A DNA stretch of 64,000 bases from an uncultured Bacteroidales bacterium (GTDB lineage: Bacteria > Bacteroidota > Bacteroidia > Bacteroidales > JAUNSR01), in contig CAMTOJ010000003.1 in NCBI GenBank assembly GCA_947074145.1, positions 1 to 64,000 on the forward strand. Reading direction: 5' to 3'. A program made the translations under genes and the position numbers. Below the pieces are notes generated by a model. That model saw nothing but the letters and a program-made list of their open reading frames with translations, was not told the origin of the DNA and ran no database searches. Below are positions 25,683 through 37,283 of the stretch, in pieces. Position 1 is the first letter of the stretch. The number at the start of each line of letters is the position of its first letter.

Positions 25683-25745
25683 CCTATCTTTTCTTATTAT
25701 TCATGTAAATTAAGATAAAAATTGGTATTCTTATATTTAAACAAT

Positions 25746-26666
25746 TTAGGACTTATTAAGTTCACCACTTTTTTTCATCTTAGTAACAATAGAGTCTAGT
25801 ATACCATTGATAAATTTACCGCTTTTTGGTGTACTATAGCTTTTTGCAATCTCTATATATTCGTTTAATGAAACCTTAACAGGTATAGAATCAAAACTTG
25901 TAATCTCTGCCAATGCAACTATCATTATCACGATATCCATAAATGCGATTCGATCTAATTCCCAGTTCTTTGCGCTTTCATCTATTTTTGTTCTGAAATC
26001 TTCTGCCTTCATTATTGAATTCCTGAATAATATCTTGGCAAAATTCATATCGGCTGTGTCCTTATACATAGGAAGCAACTTATTGGATGTTTCATCTTCA
26101 CTGAAACGACGAATAGTTTTCATTACAAATGTTCCTATTGTTTCAAGATCATCATTCCAATACAGACTCTGATCTTCAAGTATATCAGAAAGCAATTCAC
26201 TGGTAAGTATAACATCTTTTAGAGCAGATCTCCAAAACTCTTTATCAGAATCATAACTTCTCTCCTTTTGGCTCATATATTCTTCATATAGTTCCGATGT
26301 TAAGACATCTTCCAAAAGTTTCTTAATCAAACTCTGATTATTAACCCACGAAAGTTTTTGAGCAGAAATATATTCTGACAATTCAATGTTGTTTCTTAAT
26401 GATTCAATAAAAAGATTCTGGACAAATTTCATATTAGGATTCAAATCTGTGTCAGTTGGCATATACTTGGCCTTTGCATTTTCAAGCTTCATTGTTTGTG
26501 CATCGGTAAGTTCTATCATCAACAACAAAAGATAGTGATAAAGGTCATAGGCCTTATCCATTGAAAAGAACAGTTCTTTTTCTGCAGTTGCTAAATCTTT
26601 ATCTCCTTTTAAATATGAATAAACGATCTGAACGACTTTTATTCTTATTAGAATTCTATTAACCAT
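25746..26666 (-). CDS. nusB: Transcription antitermination factor NusB, long Bacteroidota form
   Basis: NusB binds boxA RNA with S10 (NusE) in antitermination of rRNA operons. This protein has 306 residues, about twice the proteobacterial length. It starts NRILIRIKVVQIVYSYLKG, and the usual NusB fold is in the last 150 residues: LFRNSIMKAEDFRTKIDE, NWELDRIAFMDIVIMIVALAE, and VSLNEYIEIAKSYSTPKSGKFINGILD in parts. The extra N-terminal helical region is usual for this phylum. It leads the nusB-yajC-ybbR-coaE-DUF5606 cluster, with a TAACTTTGC box 35 bases upstream. Confidence 0.94.
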   Translation of the reverse strand: MVNRILIRIKVVQIVYSYLKGDKDLATAEKELFFSMDKAYDLYHYLLLLMIELTDAQTMKLENAKAKYMPTDTDLNPNMKFVQNLFIESLRNNIELSEYISAQKLSWVNNQSLIKKLLEDVLTSELYEEYMSQKERSYDSDKEFWRSALKDVILTSELLSDILEDQSLYWNDDLETIGTFVMKTIRRFSEDETSNKLLPMYKDTADMNFAKILFRNSIMKAEDFRTKIDESAKNWELDRIAFMDIVIMIVALAEITSFDSIPVKVSLNEYIEIAKSYSTPKSGKFINGILDSIVTKMKKSGELNKS

Positions 26667-26700
26667 TTGTCTTTATTTATAATCTATTTATTTTGGGTGG

Positions 26701-26708
26701 CAAAGTTA
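26701..26708 (-). promoter_or_regulatory. Bacteroidota -7 box for nusB
   Basis: The minus strand reads TAACTTTG followed by C, 35 bases upstream of the nusB ATG. Confidence 0.5.
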
Positions 26709-26858
26709 GCTCATTTTTGGAGCATAAAAAATCATATTGATTCTTTTTCCCAAATAATTTGCAAACCTCACATTTTTTTATCTATTTTTACAGAAGATAT
26801 ATTTATTACTCTTAAATATCCAATAAAATTATATTTAACTAAGAATTTTTAATACATC

Positions 26859-27206
26859 ATGGAAGATAATAAGAGAAAAGAATTTAATAATGGAAAGGAT
26901 AAAGATATCCTTTTTTCTAAGGTGATAAAAGCGGGCAAAAGAATATATTATCTTGATGTCAAGAAAAATCGTAATGGCGAATTATTTTTGGCAATTACTG
27001 AAAGTAAACGAATCAATAATAACGAGGCTGATAGTAATAATCATGTTGTTTTCGAGAAACATAAAGTTTTCCTTTATAAAGAGGATTTCGACAAATTCTC
27101 TAGTGGTATAACTGAAGTTATCGAATATATAAGAGCAACTCAACAAGATACTGATTCAACTCAAACACAAAGAAACAAAGAGGCAAGTAGTACAAAAGTG
27201 GTATAA
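26859..27206 (+). CDS. DUF3276 (PUR-alpha-like) nucleic-acid-binding protein
   Basis: The 115-residue protein contains a single PUR-type repeat: DILFSKVIKAGKRIYYLDVKKNRNG (20-44) and LFLAITESKR, then VVFEKHKVFLYKEDFDKFSSGI. Proteins of this Bacteroidota family adopt the Whirly-like PUR-alpha fold that binds single-stranded DNA or RNA. The C-terminal 25 residues are polar and disordered (QQDTDSTQTQ). It diverges from nusB and has its own terminator. The specific target is unknown. Confidence 0.88.
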   Translation: MEDNKRKEFNNGKDKDILFSKVIKAGKRIYYLDVKKNRNGELFLAITESKRINNNEADSNNHVVFEKHKVFLYKEDFDKFSSGITEVIEYIRATQQDTDSTQTQRNKEASSTKVV

Positions 27207-27294
27207 GATTAATTTCGTTAATCTTACAGACTGTATTATTGCTTATAAAAATATTTTTAAGAAAGTTAGTTCTCTTTATTTTTAATAAAAATAG

Positions 27295-27329
27295 AAGGTA
27301 TGTCAAGTGATTTGACGTACCTTTTTTTT
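27295..27329 (+). terminator. Terminator of the DUF3276 gene
   Basis: AAGGTA-GTCAA and its near-complement TTTGAC-TACCTT form a hairpin followed by TTTTTTT, 88 bases past the stop codon. Confidence 0.82.
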
Positions 27330-27729
27330 AACCCGTGTTTTTAATATTTGCCTATATATCTTTTTCATTTCATCTTCTTCTATCTAATATTAAAAAAATC
27401 AGATTATGGCCACTACAAAACATTGTTAACATAACAATATAAGTTAATATTAATAGAATCAACTTTCTTAAAAAAGAAAGTTAAAAGTCAACGAAAATCG
27501 TTATACCGCATATACTTTTCATCTAACCAAAAGGATTTTCACTACTTCTAACTTTTTATTAATTGATAAATAAACGAACGATTGTATTACTTTTTCTAAA
27601 ATTTAATTTCTTTTTTCTTGTTCTTATTTCAGTGATAAGAGTCAGGTAGAAACAATCTATTTTTTTAATTATTCGAAACCAATAACATACATATTATAAT
27701 ACATTCCTAATTTCACTCATTTATATAAT
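27330..27729. other. Gene-free AT-rich region between the DUF3276 and groEL terminators
   Basis: There are 400 bases without a supportable reading frame. The one feature is a perfect 9-bp inverted repeat at 27461-27482 (AACTTTCTT, four A, AAGAAAGTT). It has no T-run on either side, so a terminator is unlikely. A small RNA cannot be excluded. Confidence 0.45.
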
Positions 27730-27770
27730 ACAAAAAAACAGGCCTCAATACGATAACCGTATTGAGGCCT
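27730..27770 (-). terminator. Terminator of groES-groEL
   Basis: AGGCCTCAATACG pairs with CGTATTGAGGCCT around a six-base loop. Read on the minus strand the tail is GTTTTTTTG. It is 80 bases past the groEL stop. Confidence 0.92.
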
Positions 27771-27849
27771 ATTGAAGAATATTTATTCAAAATATAAATC
27801 TCTTAATTAAGTTCAATTCATATTTAAATCGTCATGTATTATGAAAGAA

Positions 27850-29493
<1,644 letters not shown>

Positions 29494-29527
29494 CTAATTT
29501 TACTGTTATCTATTATTTATAATATAA

Positions 29528-29797
29528 TTAAATGATAGCCAAAACATCGGATTGACGCATAATAAGGTACTTTTCGCCTTCAAAGTCTAGCTCAGTTCCT
29601 GCATATTTTCCAAATAAGACATTATCACCCTCTTTGAGAATCATCTCCTCATCTTTAGTGCCATTACCAACTGCAACTATTTCTCCCTGTAATGGTTTCT
29701 CTTTAGCCGAGTCAGGAATAATTATGCCTCCAATTGTTTTTTCTTCAGAAGCCATTGGTTTGATTAGAACTCTGTCTGCTAATGGTTTTATTTTCAT
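29528..29797 (-). CDS. groS: Co-chaperonin GroES (Hsp10)
   Basis: The protein has 89 residues from the ATG at 29797, opening [14 protein letters not shown] as the family does. A TTG at 29803 would add two residues and is not preferred. The mobile loop is [18 protein letters not shown] (about 17-34), with [10 protein letters not shown] and [10 protein letters not shown] following. It caps the GroEL ring. It is the first gene of the groES-groEL operon. No TAnnTTTG box lies in the first 120 bases upstream, so the promoter may be of a different type or further up. Confidence 0.98.
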   Translation of the reverse strand: MKIKPLADRVLIKPMASEEKTIGGIIIPDSAKEKPLQGEIVAVGNGTKDEEMILKEGDNVLFGKYAGTELDFEGEKYLIMRQSDVLAII

Positions 29798-30341
29798 ATC
29801 CAAGATTTTAATTAGTTTATATTATTGCTTTTTTTCTTAAAATATATCACACTTTCATAAACAAACTTTATGCCAAACTATTTTTAATCTTATTTATAGC
29901 CATTTCGTCATTAACTATGAATAAAAACTGCTACTATCACATTTATTTATCTTATTAGCTGACAATATTTCATTTGTTATGCCATAAGACACAACAATAA
30001 AGCTTAATTATAGTTCAAAAAGAATAATGAAATTCCTTATTTTTCACATTCTCTTTTTATCTATTAGATTGAATTCTTTTAGGATAGATATATCAGAATT
30101 AGTCTGAAAATATATTTTTCGAAAATAATCCTATGACAAGAAGATTTATTGACAAAGTCGTTTGTTTTGGGAAGGATAACTAAACACATTTATTAATGTG
30201 AAAATAATATATTAGACAAGTACCCATAATTATCAAGCATGTCTAACTCCAATTAGGGATTAGAAATTATAAAATGATATATAAAAATTGAGAACTGAAA
30301 TAAATATTCAATTCATGCAAAACCATAAAACTTCTATCAGT
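29798..30341. other. Gene-free region upstream of groES
   Basis: These 544 AT-rich bases contain no supportable gene. Two inverted repeats stand out: CACATT/AATGTG around 30185-30200 and TTAGACA/TGTCTAA at 30212-30246 with a 21-base spacer. They may belong to groES regulation or to an unrecognised small RNA. Confidence 0.4.
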
Positions 30342-31271
30342 TTAAATATCAGGTAATTTTCTTGAAATAAATGCAACGTATTCATCTCCTGTATAAATAT
30401 CATCGTCCATCACAAATTGAAGTATTAATTCTAAATCAAAATCCAATTTGAATGTAGCATCCGTTGCTTTTTTATTAAAATTAGTTTCAAAATTGAACTT
30501 AAGAGTATCTCCCGAAGCAAAAGGTTCTTGGGTGATCCATCCGCTATCTTCAGCAACTTTTTTATTATCTATATCATAATATGTAATAACGTATTTAAGA
30601 TCCGGAAGAGAAAACTCTGTATTATTTATAACTATGGCACATCCCATTGCATGGTTCAGATCTTTTGAAATGAGTCTTTTATCTGTTACAATAATATTGT
30701 TTTCCATCTCATTGTGCATCCTTTTTGAAAAATAGAAAAGTAGATCTTTAGCTACTCTTAACCGATGCACTGCTTGCTGATCAGAAAGGATCAATTTATC
30801 ATTAATACAACCCGTATTTCGAGCAAATTCATAATGTGGATAATTCTTCCATGAACATAATCCATAACTATCAGTAATATAAAAACCTGTATTATTTTTT
30901 ATATTGACACTTATAGCATTATAATCATCAGGATAAATAAAAAGAATTACCTCTTTTACAACAATATCTTTAGATTCATTCAAATAATAGTTAGATGCTT
31001 TTATTTGAAAACCATTCTCGTCAATTGGATTTATATGGTTAATTACAAAAGTATCACAAGCAAAAAACACCTCGATATTATCAATATCAGGATAGTATAT
31101 TCTCATACCCGACATATCTTGTTTTTGTAATGCTACCAAAAAAGAACTGGCTGTAGTTTTGGCCATATTCTCTTTAGAGGTGCTACACGAATTCAGAAAT
31201 ACAGAGAAAATAAAAAAAGAAATGAAAATAATTTCTGAAATTATAGTTGATACTTTTCTTATATAGTTCAT
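30342..31271 (-). CDS. Lipoprotein of unknown function
   Basis: This 309-residue protein has a long hydrophobic leader and a lipobox FLNSC, with the predicted lipidated Cys29. The N-terminal half contains a NTF2-like look (ASSFLVALQKQDMSGMRIYYPD) often seen where the protein measures a growing load, followed by beta-rich sequence. Residues about 210-265 (VINNTEFSLPDLKYVITYYD, then SGDTLKFNFET) resemble an FxLYD-type beta sandwich. These assignments are tentative. It is alone on the minus strand, and no terminator was seen at its end. Confidence 0.6.
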   Translation of the reverse strand: MNYIRKVSTIISEIIFISFFIFSVFLNSCSTSKENMAKTTASSFLVALQKQDMSGMRIYYPDIDNIEVFFACDTFVINHINPIDENGFQIKASNYYLNESKDIVVKEVILFIYPDDYNAISVNIKNNTGFYITDSYGLCSWKNYPHYEFARNTGCINDKLILSDQQAVHRLRVAKDLLFYFSKRMHNEMENNIIVTDKRLISKDLNHAMGCAIVINNTEFSLPDLKYVITYYDIDNKKVAEDSGWITQEPFASGDTLKFNFETNFNKKATDATFKLDFDLELILQFVMDDDIYTGDEYVAFISRKLPDI

Positions 31272-31445
31272 ACAAACAAACCTTTCTTTAAAAACAATTC
31301 ATTAGTTAGGTGCAAACAAAAATCCTTTACTATTAAAACATTATTAAGAAGATATTGTTTTCATTATCTTTCATCTTAAAATAATAATAAAATAAAAATA
31401 TAATTAACCATACGCAAGAAACGAAGTAGAGAAGCGCCTAATATA

Positions 31446-32306
31446 TTATAACTCACACGTAGTATCGGATGATTGATTATTTTGATTTTTATCAATTTCT
31501 TCTTTGAGTTTTTTTGCATTTTCTTGCTGCAGTTTGTTCATTAATGCTCCCGATAATATGCCCGTAGGTAGCATCAGTGTAACAATACCGATCACTGCTA
31601 TAAAACCGGCAAGGAATTTTCCCAAAGGTGTGACAGGTACCACATCACCATATCCAACGGTCGTATATGTTATTATTGACCACCAGAATCCTTCGCCAAC
31701 ATTTGTAAATTTTTCAGGTTGTGCATCACGTTCGATATAATAAATCAAAATACCTGAGAAACTGACTATAATGGATGATAACATAAGAGCAATGAGTAAT
31801 TCATATCTTACCGAACGAACCACATCCTTTATCATTCTGTATGTATGAGAATATCTTAATAATTTAAATACAAGAATAACCCTTCCTAAATCTATTATAT
31901 CTCTTGTGAATAGATCAGTTGAAAAAAATGCCGCAACAAAGGGAGAAATTGATATAAGATCCACTAACCCAAGAAAGGAAACTAAATATTTTATTCTTGC
32001 TCTTAATCTATAATGTTTTTTTGTCTCCGCATCTTTTTGTATAGATTCACAAATAGCAGGTGCTGAAATTAATCTTAAAATATACTCCAGTGTAAAAAGG
32101 AGTGCAGAGAAAAAAGTTATTATATATAATACAGGATCAAAGTCATGTAGATTCGTTATAGTATTTAGCACAACAGCTACAACATCAATAATGATTACAC
32201 ACGTCAAAGATATTCTAAACCATTTTGAGTTCAGCATATCTAAAATCTTTAAATCTCTATGATCCTTTTTATCTTTATAATTCGTTTTAAAATCCTGAAT
32301 GTCCAT
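31446..32306 (-). CDS. Voltage-gated-type potassium channel protein
   Basis: The 286-residue ion channel subunit has six membrane segments in the Kv plan: S1 about 31-51, S2 59-80, S3 106-127, S4 140-168 with arginines and lysines (RVILVFKLLRY, RMIKDVVRSVR), S5 169-191 and S6 231-255. The selectivity filter is TTVGYGD (215-221), which indicates potassium. It assembles as a tetramer in the inner membrane by family analogy. The C-terminus is a short charged coiled helix (KLQQENAKKLKEEIDK). It is a single gene; the regulatory signal is unknown. Confidence 0.9.
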   Translation of the reverse strand: MDIQDFKTNYKDKKDHRDLKILDMLNSKWFRISLTCVIIIDVVAVVLNTITNLHDFDPVLYIITFFSALLFTLEYILRLISAPAICESIQKDAETKKHYRLRARIKYLVSFLGLVDLISISPFVAAFFSTDLFTRDIIDLGRVILVFKLLRYSHTYRMIKDVVRSVRYELLIALMLSSIIVSFSGILIYYIERDAQPEKFTNVGEGFWWSIITYTTVGYGDVVPVTPLGKFLAGFIAVIGIVTLMLPTGILSGALMNKLQQENAKKLKEEIDKNQNNQSSDTTCEL

Positions 32307-32362
32307 AATAATTTTTTTTCACAAAATCATTTTCAATGTCTCAATATTATAATGGAGTTATC

Positions 32363-32413
32363 TTCTGTCGATATTTTAAAATAAATTTTATCTTCTTAAA
32401 ATTACCGACAGAA
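32363..32413 (-). terminator. Hairpin downstream of the asparaginase-porin pair
   Basis: TTCTGTCG (32363-32370) pairs with CGACAGAA (32406-32413), and an inner ATTTTAA/TTAAAAT extends the stem. It has no T-run on the minus-strand side, so it may be a weak terminator or an mRNA-stabilising stem. Confidence 0.45.
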
Positions 32414-32472
32414 GAATTTATATAAGTATCTCTTTATACAAATCACCAATCTATAACAGTAAATAATATTTA

Positions 32473-33654
32473 TCAAAACATAGGAAGTTGATAAATAAAT
32501 CCTGTTGTGATTTGTTGAGTATTATAATCTTCCCAACCTAAGCGTCTTGCTTTGTGAGAAAAATCATAGGTTCTACCTATAAAGGCAAGAAAGAAATGAA
32601 GGTTAGATTTCATAGGATAATATTCGATTCCACCAATATAACCCAGAGAGGTACGATATCTTCCCTTTTCACGAGACATATTATTCTTATACAAACCGGC
32701 TGTCTCATACATAGCTTTAACAAATAAATTAATTCTTGGCTCTATTCGATAGTTTACTTTCATTACCAATGATAAATAATCAGCTCCAAGAGCAGTATAA
32801 TCTATACGGTTAGTGCCAGGATCCTGATTGATAATCTCAGTCATGATTCCTTTTCGGTCTAATCCCTGACGTGCATACATTACATCTATAAAAGCATTGA
32901 CTTTATCGATATTTATCTCATTACCTGCAGCAAAATAAGCCATATTTTGACTTCTGGATTGTTGCATCAAGGATGCTGACCATCTGAATTTAAGCATTTC
33001 TTCAAGAAAACTACCATTCCAGTTCAAAGTGTATAAAAGCGGACATTTAGTATCATTGATATATGATGGTAAATTTCCATAGGTTGCTTTAAATGAGTAA
33101 TTTCGTGAATCTAATATCTGTAAACAAAGTTCTTGAGTTGGAGTAAAATTATAGATAAAATTCACACCGGTTAGAAAGTTATCCATATACTCAACCATAT
33201 CACTATATTCATAGATATCAATTGGATTAAGATCAAATTCAAATCCACCATATGCAGCACATTGTTTTCCTGCAAAAATTGAAAATTTAGGAGTTACTCT
33301 GAATCCTACAGCTGCATAATCTATAGACTTGGGAAGATTGTCAAGAGCACCACTACCATCATTATTACGGTTTAAGCGTTGTCTCCAACGATAATAGATC
33401 CAATCGTTAATATTACCTCTTGCTTCAATTCGAAGTTGATCCATCTTAAAATATACATTATCGAAACCGTGATGTTCAATCCATTTTCCATTTAAGGAAG
33501 AATGCATATTAAGATACAGATTAAATTTATCACTTTTTTTGATCAATCCTGTTATCTCCTCAAGGAGTGTAGGATCGTTTGTATAGATGTTTTGCTGAGC
33601 TTTTAAGAAAAAAGGAGCAATAATTATTGAAAGTATTAATAATAATCTTTTCAT
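32473..33654 (-). CDS. Outer-membrane porin
   Basis: The 393-residue protein has a signal peptide (1-19, cut after FLKA) and alternating amphipathic beta strands ending in an aromatic-rich strand with final Phe (TTGFIYQLPMF), the mark of an outer-membrane barrel. YYRWRQRLNRNN and a FDLNPIDIYEYSD segment suggest a porin of the O/P-like type. Its gene follows the asparaginase gene by 13 bases, so the pair is co-transcribed; an uptake role for the asparaginase's substrate or product is plausible but inferred. The substrate is not known. Confidence 0.8.
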   Translation of the reverse strand: MKRLLLILSIIIAPFFLKAQQNIYTNDPTLLEEITGLIKKSDKFNLYLNMHSSLNGKWIEHHGFDNVYFKMDQLRIEARGNINDWIYYRWRQRLNRNNDGSGALDNLPKSIDYAAVGFRVTPKFSIFAGKQCAAYGGFEFDLNPIDIYEYSDMVEYMDNFLTGVNFIYNFTPTQELCLQILDSRNYSFKATYGNLPSYINDTKCPLLYTLNWNGSFLEEMLKFRWSASLMQQSRSQNMAYFAAGNEINIDKVNAFIDVMYARQGLDRKGIMTEIINQDPGTNRIDYTALGADYLSLVMKVNYRIEPRINLFVKAMYETAGLYKNNMSREKGRYRTSLGYIGGIEYYPMKSNLHFFLAFIGRTYDFSHKARRLGWEDYNTQQITTGFIYQLPMF

Positions 33655-33667
33655 AGTTTATAAGGTA

Positions 33668-34723
33668 TTAGTATTCATTAAAATACTGTTGGATCTGTTT
33701 CCAGTCTTTTGTTTTAAGTAAAGCCAATTGCAATAAAATTCTTGCCTTTTGTGGATTTAGCTCCTGAGATGCAACAAAATGATATTTAGCATCATCAACC
33801 TCATTATCTAACGTTACGGGACCGGTAGGAACCCTTGAAGAACGAACAATAAGAACACCGTTCATACTTGCATTTATTAATGGTTGCATCATGTTTTTAT
33901 GAATATTACCATTACCTACACCTGCATGAATTACACCTTTATAACCTGAAGTAACAAGAGCTGTCAATGCTGTAGGTTCAACATTTGAAAAACTGTAAAT
34001 TATACCAACACGTGGAAGTTTCTTTACATCTTTGACATCAAAAACTGAGTTTACGGTGTGTTTCTTTAAAGTAACATTATTATAAATCACTTTACTGTTA
34101 ATAATGTAGCCCAATGCTCCGGAGTTTGGAGACTGGAAAGTTTGTACGTCAACAGTGTTCATTTTAATCACACCATGAGCGCCTAAAACTAGACCATTCA
34201 TAGCAACAAGAACACCTTTTCCTTTCGATTCTTTAGCTGATGCTACTACTACTGCATTATAAAGATTTAGAGGTCCATCAGCACTAAGTGCAGTAGATGC
34301 TCTCATAGCTCCAACTAAAACAACTGGTTTGTCACTCTTTACAGTCAGATTAAGGAAGTATGCAGTTTCTTCCATAGTATCTGTCCCGTGAGTAATAACA
34401 ATTCCGTCTACATCACTTCGAGACAAAAGCTCATTAATTCTATTTGCAAGTGTAAGCCATACTTCGTCGTTCATATCCTGTGAACCGATTCTTACAATTT
34501 GCTCACCCTCTACATTTGCAATGTTTTCTATCTCCGGAACTGCTGACAAAAGTGTACCAATAGCTACCTGTCCTGCTGTATAGTTGGTTTTTGTAGACGA
34601 TTGACCTGTGCCTGCGATTGTCCCCCCAGTTGCTAAAATTCTAATATTAGGTTTATTAGCCATCCCTGACAAGGAAAATACAAATAGCAAAATAAACAGA
34701 ATAGCGTTCTTTGTTTTTTTCAT
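33668..34723 (-). CDS. ansB: Periplasmic type II L-asparaginase
   Basis: From the ATG at 34723 it has 351 residues with a signal peptide (residues 1-22, cut after GMA). It hydrolyses asparagine to aspartate and ammonia in the periplasm. The first catalytic threonine is in ILATGGTIAGTG (Thr35), the conserved tyrosine is in TNYTAG, and the second block is IVITHGTDTMEETAYF with Thr114 and Asp115. The family lysine is in the KESKGKG region. A TTG at 34750 would add nine residues, but the ATG gives a clean signal peptide. It is co-transcribed with the following porin gene. Confidence 0.93.
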   Translation of the reverse strand: MKKTKNAILFILLFVFSLSGMANKPNIRILATGGTIAGTGQSSTKTNYTAGQVAIGTLLSAVPEIENIANVEGEQIVRIGSQDMNDEVWLTLANRINELLSRSDVDGIVITHGTDTMEETAYFLNLTVKSDKPVVLVGAMRASTALSADGPLNLYNAVVVASAKESKGKGVLVAMNGLVLGAHGVIKMNTVDVQTFQSPNSGALGYIINSKVIYNNVTLKKHTVNSVFDVKDVKKLPRVGIIYSFSNVEPTALTALVTSGYKGVIHAGVGNGNIHKNMMQPLINASMNGVLIVRSSRVPTGPVTLDNEVDDAKYHFVASQELNPQKARILLQLALLKTKDWKQIQQYFNEY

Positions 34724-34918
34724 AAGTCTAACATTTAAATTATTAATCAAAACTTTTAAAAATGAAATGTTTTCAAAATTCTAATGTTAAAACTTCATGA
34801 AAGTCATTTCTGTTTATTTTTTCATGGTTAAAAGAGTTAAATCTTTTGGAGTAGGAAGTTTTTAAAATTCAAATAATTGTTTTATATAATAATTATTATA
34901 TATTTTTACTTCAAAGCG

Positions 34919-34926
34919 TAATTTTG
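34919..34926 (+). promoter_or_regulatory. Bacteroidota -7 box for the DUF5686 gene
   Basis: TAATTTTG lies 16 bases upstream of the ATG at 34942. It overlaps the alternative TTG start at 34924, which argues against that start. Confidence 0.48.
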
Positions 34927-34941
34927 TTTAAGAAATCCTTA

Positions 34942-37227
34942 ATGACAAGGTTCCTGAGATATATTATAATCATCATTTTTATACTTACTTCAACTTCTCA
35001 CAATATTAAATGTATTGATTTATCGAGTGATAGGGCTGTTTTATGCATCAAATCTTCCGATTCAAAATCAATAAACTTTAATAATAATTATCTTAATATC
35101 TTTTCAGAAAGTAGTTATTTAACTCCATGTCAAAGCAATTTAGAGTTAAAAACCGACAAAGATATAAATAAGCACAACGTTGATTCCATAATCGAATTAA
35201 TCACAAAATATTCAACATCTTATGTAAGATTTATTGATAGTTTCGAAGGAGAAGTTTATGTAAAAGGAAATACGGAATTAATCCAAAGTAATTTTTTATT
35301 TTGGATTGCTCCCGATTTGTTTCCATTTTCAAGAAAAAATGAATGTAGTGTGTTTGAGATCCTAAATAAGGTTTCTTATGAAGCACCAGACAATTTTTCT
35401 ATTACTCCAATAGCCATAAACAGTTCTGTAAACAATGCCTTTACATTACAAGAGGATATCACTCCGCTTTTAGACATTAATATCTATAAGAAAAGCTCTT
35501 TTGGAAACAGATATATCATTCCGGGAAGTCCGGATGCTATTAAAAAATATATCTATAAATATAAAGGTGATACAATAATCAATAATATCGAATGTTTAAA
35601 AATTGAATATACCCCTATATTCAATCATCTAAAACTTGTATCAGGATTTTTATATATCAATAGTACACAACCTCTTATTGTAGGCATTGAAGCAAACGGA
35701 CGACTTAATTTTTCTAATTTTAAAACATATATAGAGTTCGGTTCGAACATAAGAACTATAATGTTACCTCAGAAAAGTATCATAAAGATAAATTATAATA
35801 TTGCAAATAACATTTCGGAATTTACCTATACTTCAACTTTTTTGTACAACAAAATAAACGTTGCATATAATATAAATTTACCTTTTAATAAAACATCATT
35901 AGACAGAACCATTAAATATAACAAAGATAGCATACGCCATATATCTGATGATAAATTCTGGGAATATTATAGAGATAAACCTCTTAATTATGATGAGGTT
36001 TGTATGATTGAAGAGAAAAAAAAGAATGATCAAATAAGTATTAATAATGATAGCTCGACAGTCTTTTCAAATAAAAAAATTCAGGATTTCATTATAGCCA
36101 ACACAACTTTCAAAAAGGAAAGTTTTCAATGGAAATATCACGGTTTATTAAATCCTGCACTTATCGGATATTCACCGGTAAATGGCATTGTATTAAGACA
36201 AAGAATTTCATATACAAGATATTTTGAAAACGGATCTATTATTTATGTAAAACCGGAGATTGGTTATGCAACAAAAAGTAAAGAGCTTTTTTATGGAATA
36301 AATAATAATTATCTTTTTGCTCCTCGTCATTTAGGACAATTTTCGCTTCGGTTTAGAAGTGGTAATCAAGGATTTAATTCAAAATTTATAAATGAAGTGA
36401 ACCAGCGATTAGACTCTACAAAATTTGATTTCAAAGATCTTGATATTGAATATTATAGAGATTATCATTTCCAGACAAACATATCAAGGGAGATAATAAA
36501 TGGTTTACTAGTAGATATTGGAGCAGAGTATAATATACATTCCCCTGAGAAAAAAATAAATGTAAATAGAGATGATCAACAACCTCTTATAAATAATAAT
36601 TATGCAGACTTCATACCATTTATAAAACTGACATATATCCCCTTCCAGCCTTATCGATATTTAGGAAAAAGAAAAGAATATCTTGATACGAAGTCGCCTA
36701 TTTTTTCTGTAGAATATGCAAAAGGTATAAAAGGTGTTATGAATTCTAACAGTAGTTTTGATAGATTTGAAATTGATATGCATCAGAAAATTTCACTTTT
36801 CAATCTTTCATTTTTTAGCTATCGCGTAGGAATGGGTAAGTTCTTAAATCAAAAAGATGAATATTTTGTTAGATTCAATAACTTCCAAAGAAGTAATTAT
36901 CCATCAACCTGGAATGATAATATAGGTGGTGTTTTCAATGTACTTGATTCAAAATGGTATTATTCGTCTCCTGAATATTTTCAAATTCATGCACTTTACG
37001 ACACTCCTTTTTTTCTATTATACAGATTAAGATTCTTATCAAAATATCTCTTATCTGAGAGAATATATTTTAGCCAACTTTTCGCTAGTTCAAAACCATC
37101 ATACACAGAACTTGGTTATGGAATAGGAAACTACATCTTCAATATTGCAGCTTTTGTCAGTTTTCATAAATATGAATATACAGGTATTGGTGTTAAATTT
37201 ACATTTGAACTTGATAAATATTGGTAA
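34942..37227 (+). CDS. DUF5686 family outer-membrane protein
   Basis: From the ATG at 34942 it has 761 residues, beginning with a hydrophobic signal segment. Residues about 60-330 form a mixed N-terminal part, with VDSIIELITKYSTSYVRF and EGEVYVKGN typical of DUF5686. Residues about 380-761 are a repeated beta-strand barrel (YFENGSIIYVKPEIGY, FAPRHLGQFSLRFRSG) ending VKFTFELDKYW, as expected of an outer-membrane barrel. DUF5686 proteins resemble TonB-like/carboxypeptidase-regulatory barrels of Bacteroidota with no defined function; they are usually longer, with an N-terminal carboxypeptidase-like domain that seems absent here. Confidence 0.76.
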   Translation: MTRFLRYIIIIIFILTSTSHNIKCIDLSSDRAVLCIKSSDSKSINFNNNYLNIFSESSYLTPCQSNLELKTDKDINKHNVDSIIELITKYSTSYVRFIDSFEGEVYVKGNTELIQSNFLFWIAPDLFPFSRKNECSVFEILNKVSYEAPDNFSITPIAINSSVNNAFTLQEDITPLLDINIYKKSSFGNRYIIPGSPDAIKKYIYKYKGDTIINNIECLKIEYTPIFNHLKLVSGFLYINSTQPLIVGIEANGRLNFSNFKTYIEFGSNIRTIMLPQKSIIKINYNIANNISEFTYTSTFLYNKINVAYNINLPFNKTSLDRTIKYNKDSIRHISDDKFWEYYRDKPLNYDEVCMIEEKKKNDQISINNDSSTVFSNKKIQDFIIANTTFKKESFQWKYHGLLNPALIGYSPVNGIVLRQRISYTRYFENGSIIYVKPEIGYATKSKELFYGINNNYLFAPRHLGQFSLRFRSGNQGFNSKFINEVNQRLDSTKFDFKDLDIEYYRDYHFQTNISREIINGLLVDIGAEYNIHSPEKKINVNRDDQQPLINNNYADFIPFIKLTYIPFQPYRYLGKRKEYLDTKSPIFSVEYAKGIKGVMNSNSSFDRFEIDMHQKISLFNLSFFSYRVGMGKFLNQKDEYFVRFNNFQRSNYPSTWNDNIGGVFNVLDSKWYYSSPEYFQIHALYDTPFFLLYRLRFLSKYLLSERIYFSQLFASSKPSYTELGYGIGNYIFNIAAFVSFHKYEYTGIGVKFTFELDKYW

Positions 37228-37270
37228 AAAAACGTCATTAAAATATATACTATTTTAATGACGTTTTTTT
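37226..37270. terminator. Bidirectional terminator between the DUF5686 gene and uvrA
   Basis: AAAAAACGTCATTAAAATA and its complement ending in ACGTTTTTTT form a long stem whose first base overlaps the stop codon. T-runs serve both strands. Confidence 0.9.
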
Positions 37271-37283
37271 ATTTATAAATTTA

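Noticed and set aside
27461-27482. Inverted repeat as a terminator
   Set aside because: There is no T-run on either strand, and a strong groEL terminator lies 250 bases further on.
34919-34941. TTG start at 34924 for the DUF5686 protein, and similar TTG starts at 18351, 22254, 29803, 34750, 47269, 48141 and 50224
   Set aside because: In each case an ATG a little downstream fits the family start or signal peptide better, and in several a promoter-like box overlaps or follows the TTG.
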